Assembly: GCA_002440625.1 (NCBI GenBank)
Contig: DJUV01000164.1
Span: forward strand, 1 to 8,701
Length of the DNA stretch: 8,701 nt
From: Rhodobacteraceae bacterium UBA6273
GTDB lineage: Bacteria; Pseudomonadota; Alphaproteobacteria; Rhodobacterales; Rhodobacteraceae
Direction of reading: 5' to 3'
Under the pieces are notes generated by a model that had not been told where the DNA came from, made no database searches, and saw only the letters and a list, made by a program, of their open reading frames with translations. Made by a program: the position numbers and the translations under genes. How positions within the stretch are numbered: position 1 is the first letter of the stretch; each line of letters opens with the position of its first letter. This document shows positions 6,949 to 8,701 of this stretch, in pieces.

Positions 6949-6977
6949 ATTGTGTCGACTTAGCATGAAAGCGTCAA
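6949..6977 (-). promoter_or_regulatory. candidate sigma-70 promoter for hydrolase copy 1
   Basis: In the 91-base gap between the two hydrolase genes the minus strand carries TTGACG (6977-6972, five of six to TTGACA), a spacer of exactly 17 bases, and CACAAT (6954-6949, four of six to TATAAT). The predicted start is near 6942, leaving a leader of only about 13 bases before the ATG. This is the best-matching promoter I saw in the window, and it would let the downstream copy be expressed separately from the upstream one. It is a sequence match only. Confidence 0.45.
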
Positions 6978-7020
6978 AAACTCTACTTATGCCATTCGCT
7001 TCTGCCGGACGGAACCGCCG

Positions 7021-8124
7021 CTATTGGTTGCGCGGCAAGACCGGCGACATGATGATCTGGGTCGTGTTCTGCACGGTCAGCATCGCCCCGGTAATGACCC
7101 CTGTGCGGCCCCTGCCGTCGCTGGCCAGCGCGTCGTCCACGCCGCTGATGTTGCCGAGGATAGCAAGAAGCGCTGGCGAGCTTGCCACATTGAAATGACC
7201 CCCGCCGACCGAGAATGCCGTCGTATCGACCAGAGTAACCTTAAGTCCGGCGAGCGGCGTCGGATCGGGCAGGTTGCCGACGCGGTTCGTCTGGCCGGTG
7301 ATCCGCGCCGACAAAGCCAGCGCCTTGTCCTTCTTCGAGGTGAAGATGATGAACGGGTCGGGTAGCTTGCCGATGGTCGCGGCCTGGCCCTTGAACACAT
7401 CGACGTCGATATCCGGCGACATCAGGATGACGCCGGCGATCCTGTCGAGCACCTTGCGGTTACCCTGAAGCGCCAGTCGAGACATGGCTTCCATGGTGAT
7501 GAGGCTGCCCATCGAATGCGCGACAAGGACTACTTTTTCGGGGCCTGCACTTTCGACGTTTTTCAAAAGCTGCTCCAGCCCCCGGCTGGCGAAGATCGCG
7601 CTGTCGCGGTCGTAGACATAACCGAGCGCACTGGCGCGCGACGGCCAGGCGTAATGGACCAGCGCACCGGGAATCTTGAGGTCATGGCCGAACTGCGCCA
7701 TCCGATAGGTGCTTTCGACGGCATTGTTGTTGAAGCCATGCACGAAAATGACCGTATCGCCCTTCTTGCGCGCGATTTCGCGGCCTAGCGCGCTGCGGAA
7801 ACCGGCTGCGTCGTTGTAGAGGGTGCGGTCGACGGTCAGAAACTGCGTGGCCGGGTCAATCGGGCGATGCGGCCGGGGCAGCGGGATCGAGCCGAGCGGG
7901 CGGTCTGGCGGAACCGACACGTCCACCTTGCCGTAGCGCATGACCGGGGACCGACCGAAGCCGAGCATGCTTTCCACTGTCGGGTCGAGTTCGCGCGTCG
8001 TGCCGACGAAGATCGATTCGACGGTGCCGGGCTTGGCGCCTTGCGGCACGAACTGCATCGTCGCACGGGGAGGCGCGCAGCCAGCAAGGACAATGGCGAG
8101 AACGAAGACTACACGGCGCAACAT
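7021..8124 (-). CDS. DUF900-type alpha/beta hydrolase lipoprotein, copy 2
   Basis: Tandem paralogue of the gene at 5826-6929 and also 367 residues from the chosen start. A hydrophobic segment (5-13) ends in a textbook lipobox LAGC with Cys16. The family motifs follow in the same order and almost the same spacing: IFVGTTR, VIFVHGFN (125-132), the nucleophile elbow AHSMG with Ser204, SPDIDVDVF (236-244), Asp266 in SKKDKAL, His310 in GGGHFN, and the common C-terminal tail. Roughly half of the residues agree between the copies by eye. An in-frame TTG four codons earlier (8136) is possible, but the ATG at 8124 puts the basic LRR right before the hydrophobic core and equalises the lengths; neither start has a strong ribosome site. 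It begins 52 bases after the hslU stop on the same strand, so it may be read partly from the hslU transcript. The substrate is unknown; an esterase or lipase-like role at the envelope is inferred. Confidence 0.91.
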   Translation of the reverse strand: MLRRVVFVLAIVLAGCAPPRATMQFVPQGAKPGTVESIFVGTTRELDPTVESMLGFGRSPVMRYGKVDVSVPPDRPLGSIPLPRPHRPIDPATQFLTVDRTLYNDAAGFRSALGREIARKKGDTVIFVHGFNNNAVESTYRMAQFGHDLKIPGALVHYAWPSRASALGYVYDRDSAIFASRGLEQLLKNVESAGPEKVVLVAHSMGSLITMEAMSRLALQGNRKVLDRIAGVILMSPDIDVDVFKGQAATIGKLPDPFIIFTSKKDKALALSARITGQTNRVGNLPDPTPLAGLKVTLVDTTAFSVGGGHFNVASSPALLAILGNISGVDDALASDGRGRTGVITGAMLTVQNTTQIIMSPVLPRNQ

Positions 8125-8155
8125 CCAGAAATCCAACTCGGGTAAAACCAGAATC

Positions 8156-8177
8156 GGACCTAACGGACGTCAGGCCC
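8156..8177 (-). terminator. strand-specific hairpin just after hslU
   Basis: On the minus strand the bases directly after the hslU TAG, including its last G, form GGGCCTGAC-GTCC-GTTAGGTCC. This is a continuous 9-bp stem with two G-U wobbles and a 4-base loop. The plus-strand transcript would have A-C mismatches at those two positions, so the structure favours minus-strand RNA. The downstream sequence is only moderately T-rich, with a TTTT run starting 8 bases after the stem. It may be a weak terminator or a processing/stability element separating hslU from the hydrolase genes. Confidence 0.35.
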
Positions 8178-8701
8178 TAAAGAACATAACGCGAGATATC
8201 GGCCGACTGCGCAAGGGCACCGACGTTCTCCTCGACGAAGGCCGTGTCGATGGTGACACTCTGCCCGCCGCGGTCCGGCGCGGTGAAGGACAGTTCCTCG
8301 AAGACCCGCTCCATCACCGTGTAAAGCCTTCTGGCGCCTATGTTTTCGACACTCCGGTTGACCTCGGCCGCGATCCGGGCGAGGGCGTCGATGCCGTCGG
8401 GCGAAAAACTGACTGTTACACCTTCTGTTTCCATCAGCGCGGAATACTGCCGGGTCAGGGCGTTGTCGGTCTCGGTCAGGATGCGCACGAAGTCTTCTTC
8501 TGTCAGCGCGCGAAGCTCCACCCGGATCGGCAGGCGGCCCTGAAGTTCAGGGAGAAGGTCCGACGGCTTGGCGATATGGAAGGCGCCGGAGGCGATGAAG
8601 AGGATATGGTCGGTCCTGACGGCCCCGTATTTTGTCGAAACCGTGGTGCCTTCGATCAGCGGCAGAAGATCGCGCTGCACGCCTTCGCGGCTGACATCGG
8701 C
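8177..8701 (-). CDS. hslU: HslU, ATPase subunit of HslUV protease (C-terminal part)
   Basis: The C-terminal 174 residues of HslU (ClpY), the AAA+ unfoldase that feeds substrates to the HslV peptidase in the cytoplasm. The gene continues past the right edge. The full protein is usually about 435 residues, so the Walker A and B motifs and the I domain are outside the window. Visible parts, counted from the edge: [18 protein letters not shown] at the start, [11 protein letters not shown] (32-42), [12 protein letters not shown] (52-63) beginning the C domain, the sensor-2 [18 protein letters not shown] region (122-139), and the C-terminal DISRYVL (168-174), the tail that docks into HslV. The stop is TAG. 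hslV normally lies upstream of hslU, which would be to the right of this window. Nothing suggests damage in the visible part. Confidence 0.97.
   Translation of the reverse strand, partial: ADVSREGVQRDLLPLIEGTTVSTKYGAVRTDHILFIASGAFHIAKPSDLLPELQGRLPIRVELRALTEEDFVRILTETDNALTRQYSALMETEGVTVSFSPDGIDALARIAAEVNRSVENIGARRLYTVMERVFEELSFTAPDRGGQSVTIDTAFVEENVGALAQSADISRYVL

Noticed and set aside
1..8701. CRISPR array, tRNA, rRNA, transposon, phage or toxin-antitoxin genes
   Set aside because: Reading both strands I found no regular repeats, no cloverleaf-like element, no transposase or integrase motifs, and no small paired genes. Nearly all bases are accounted for by the ten genes.

Overview
The window is GC-rich, densely coded chromosomal DNA that reads as an alphaproteobacterium of the Rhodobacter/Paracoccus type (Rhodobacterales). 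The main reasons are the close resemblance of the isopentenyl-diphosphate isomerase to the Rhodobacter capsulatus enzyme as I recall it, the Tim44-like/MltA/Smr gene string, and the overall codon use. It holds ten protein genes, one of them cut by the right edge. I see no tRNA, rRNA, CRISPR array, insertion sequence or phage gene. No stretch longer than about 155 bases lacks a gene.

Left part, minus strand: fxsA (cytoplasmic membrane protein), secB (export chaperone) and idi (isopentenyl-diphosphate isomerase) run in one direction. The idi GTG start is interlocked with the secB stop. After a 154-base gap comes tamA, an Omp85-family outer-membrane assembly protein, which ends at the left edge. 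A probable promoter for the fxsA group lies in the 122-base divergent gap in front of fxsA.

Middle, plus strand: a Tim44-like inner-membrane protein (timA), a murein transglycosylase A (mltA) and an Smr-domain protein form a translationally coupled trio with overlapping stop and start codons.

Right part, minus strand: the C-terminal 174 residues of HslU, the unfoldase of the HslUV protease, enter from the right edge. They are followed by two tandem paralogous lipoprotein serine hydrolases of the DUF900 alpha/beta-hydrolase type, each 367 residues long. The second copy ends only 10 bases from the convergent smr gene.

Taken together this is mostly a conserved housekeeping neighbourhood concerned with envelope protein handling (SecB, TamA, Tim44-like, FxsA), peptidoglycan (MltA) and protein quality control (HslU). 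The least understood part is the tandem pair of lipoprotein hydrolases. Secondary points of interest are an MltA that cannot have a signal peptide, an idi gene coupled to secB, and several candidate regulatory sites. I did not find convincing evidence of a wholly new system.
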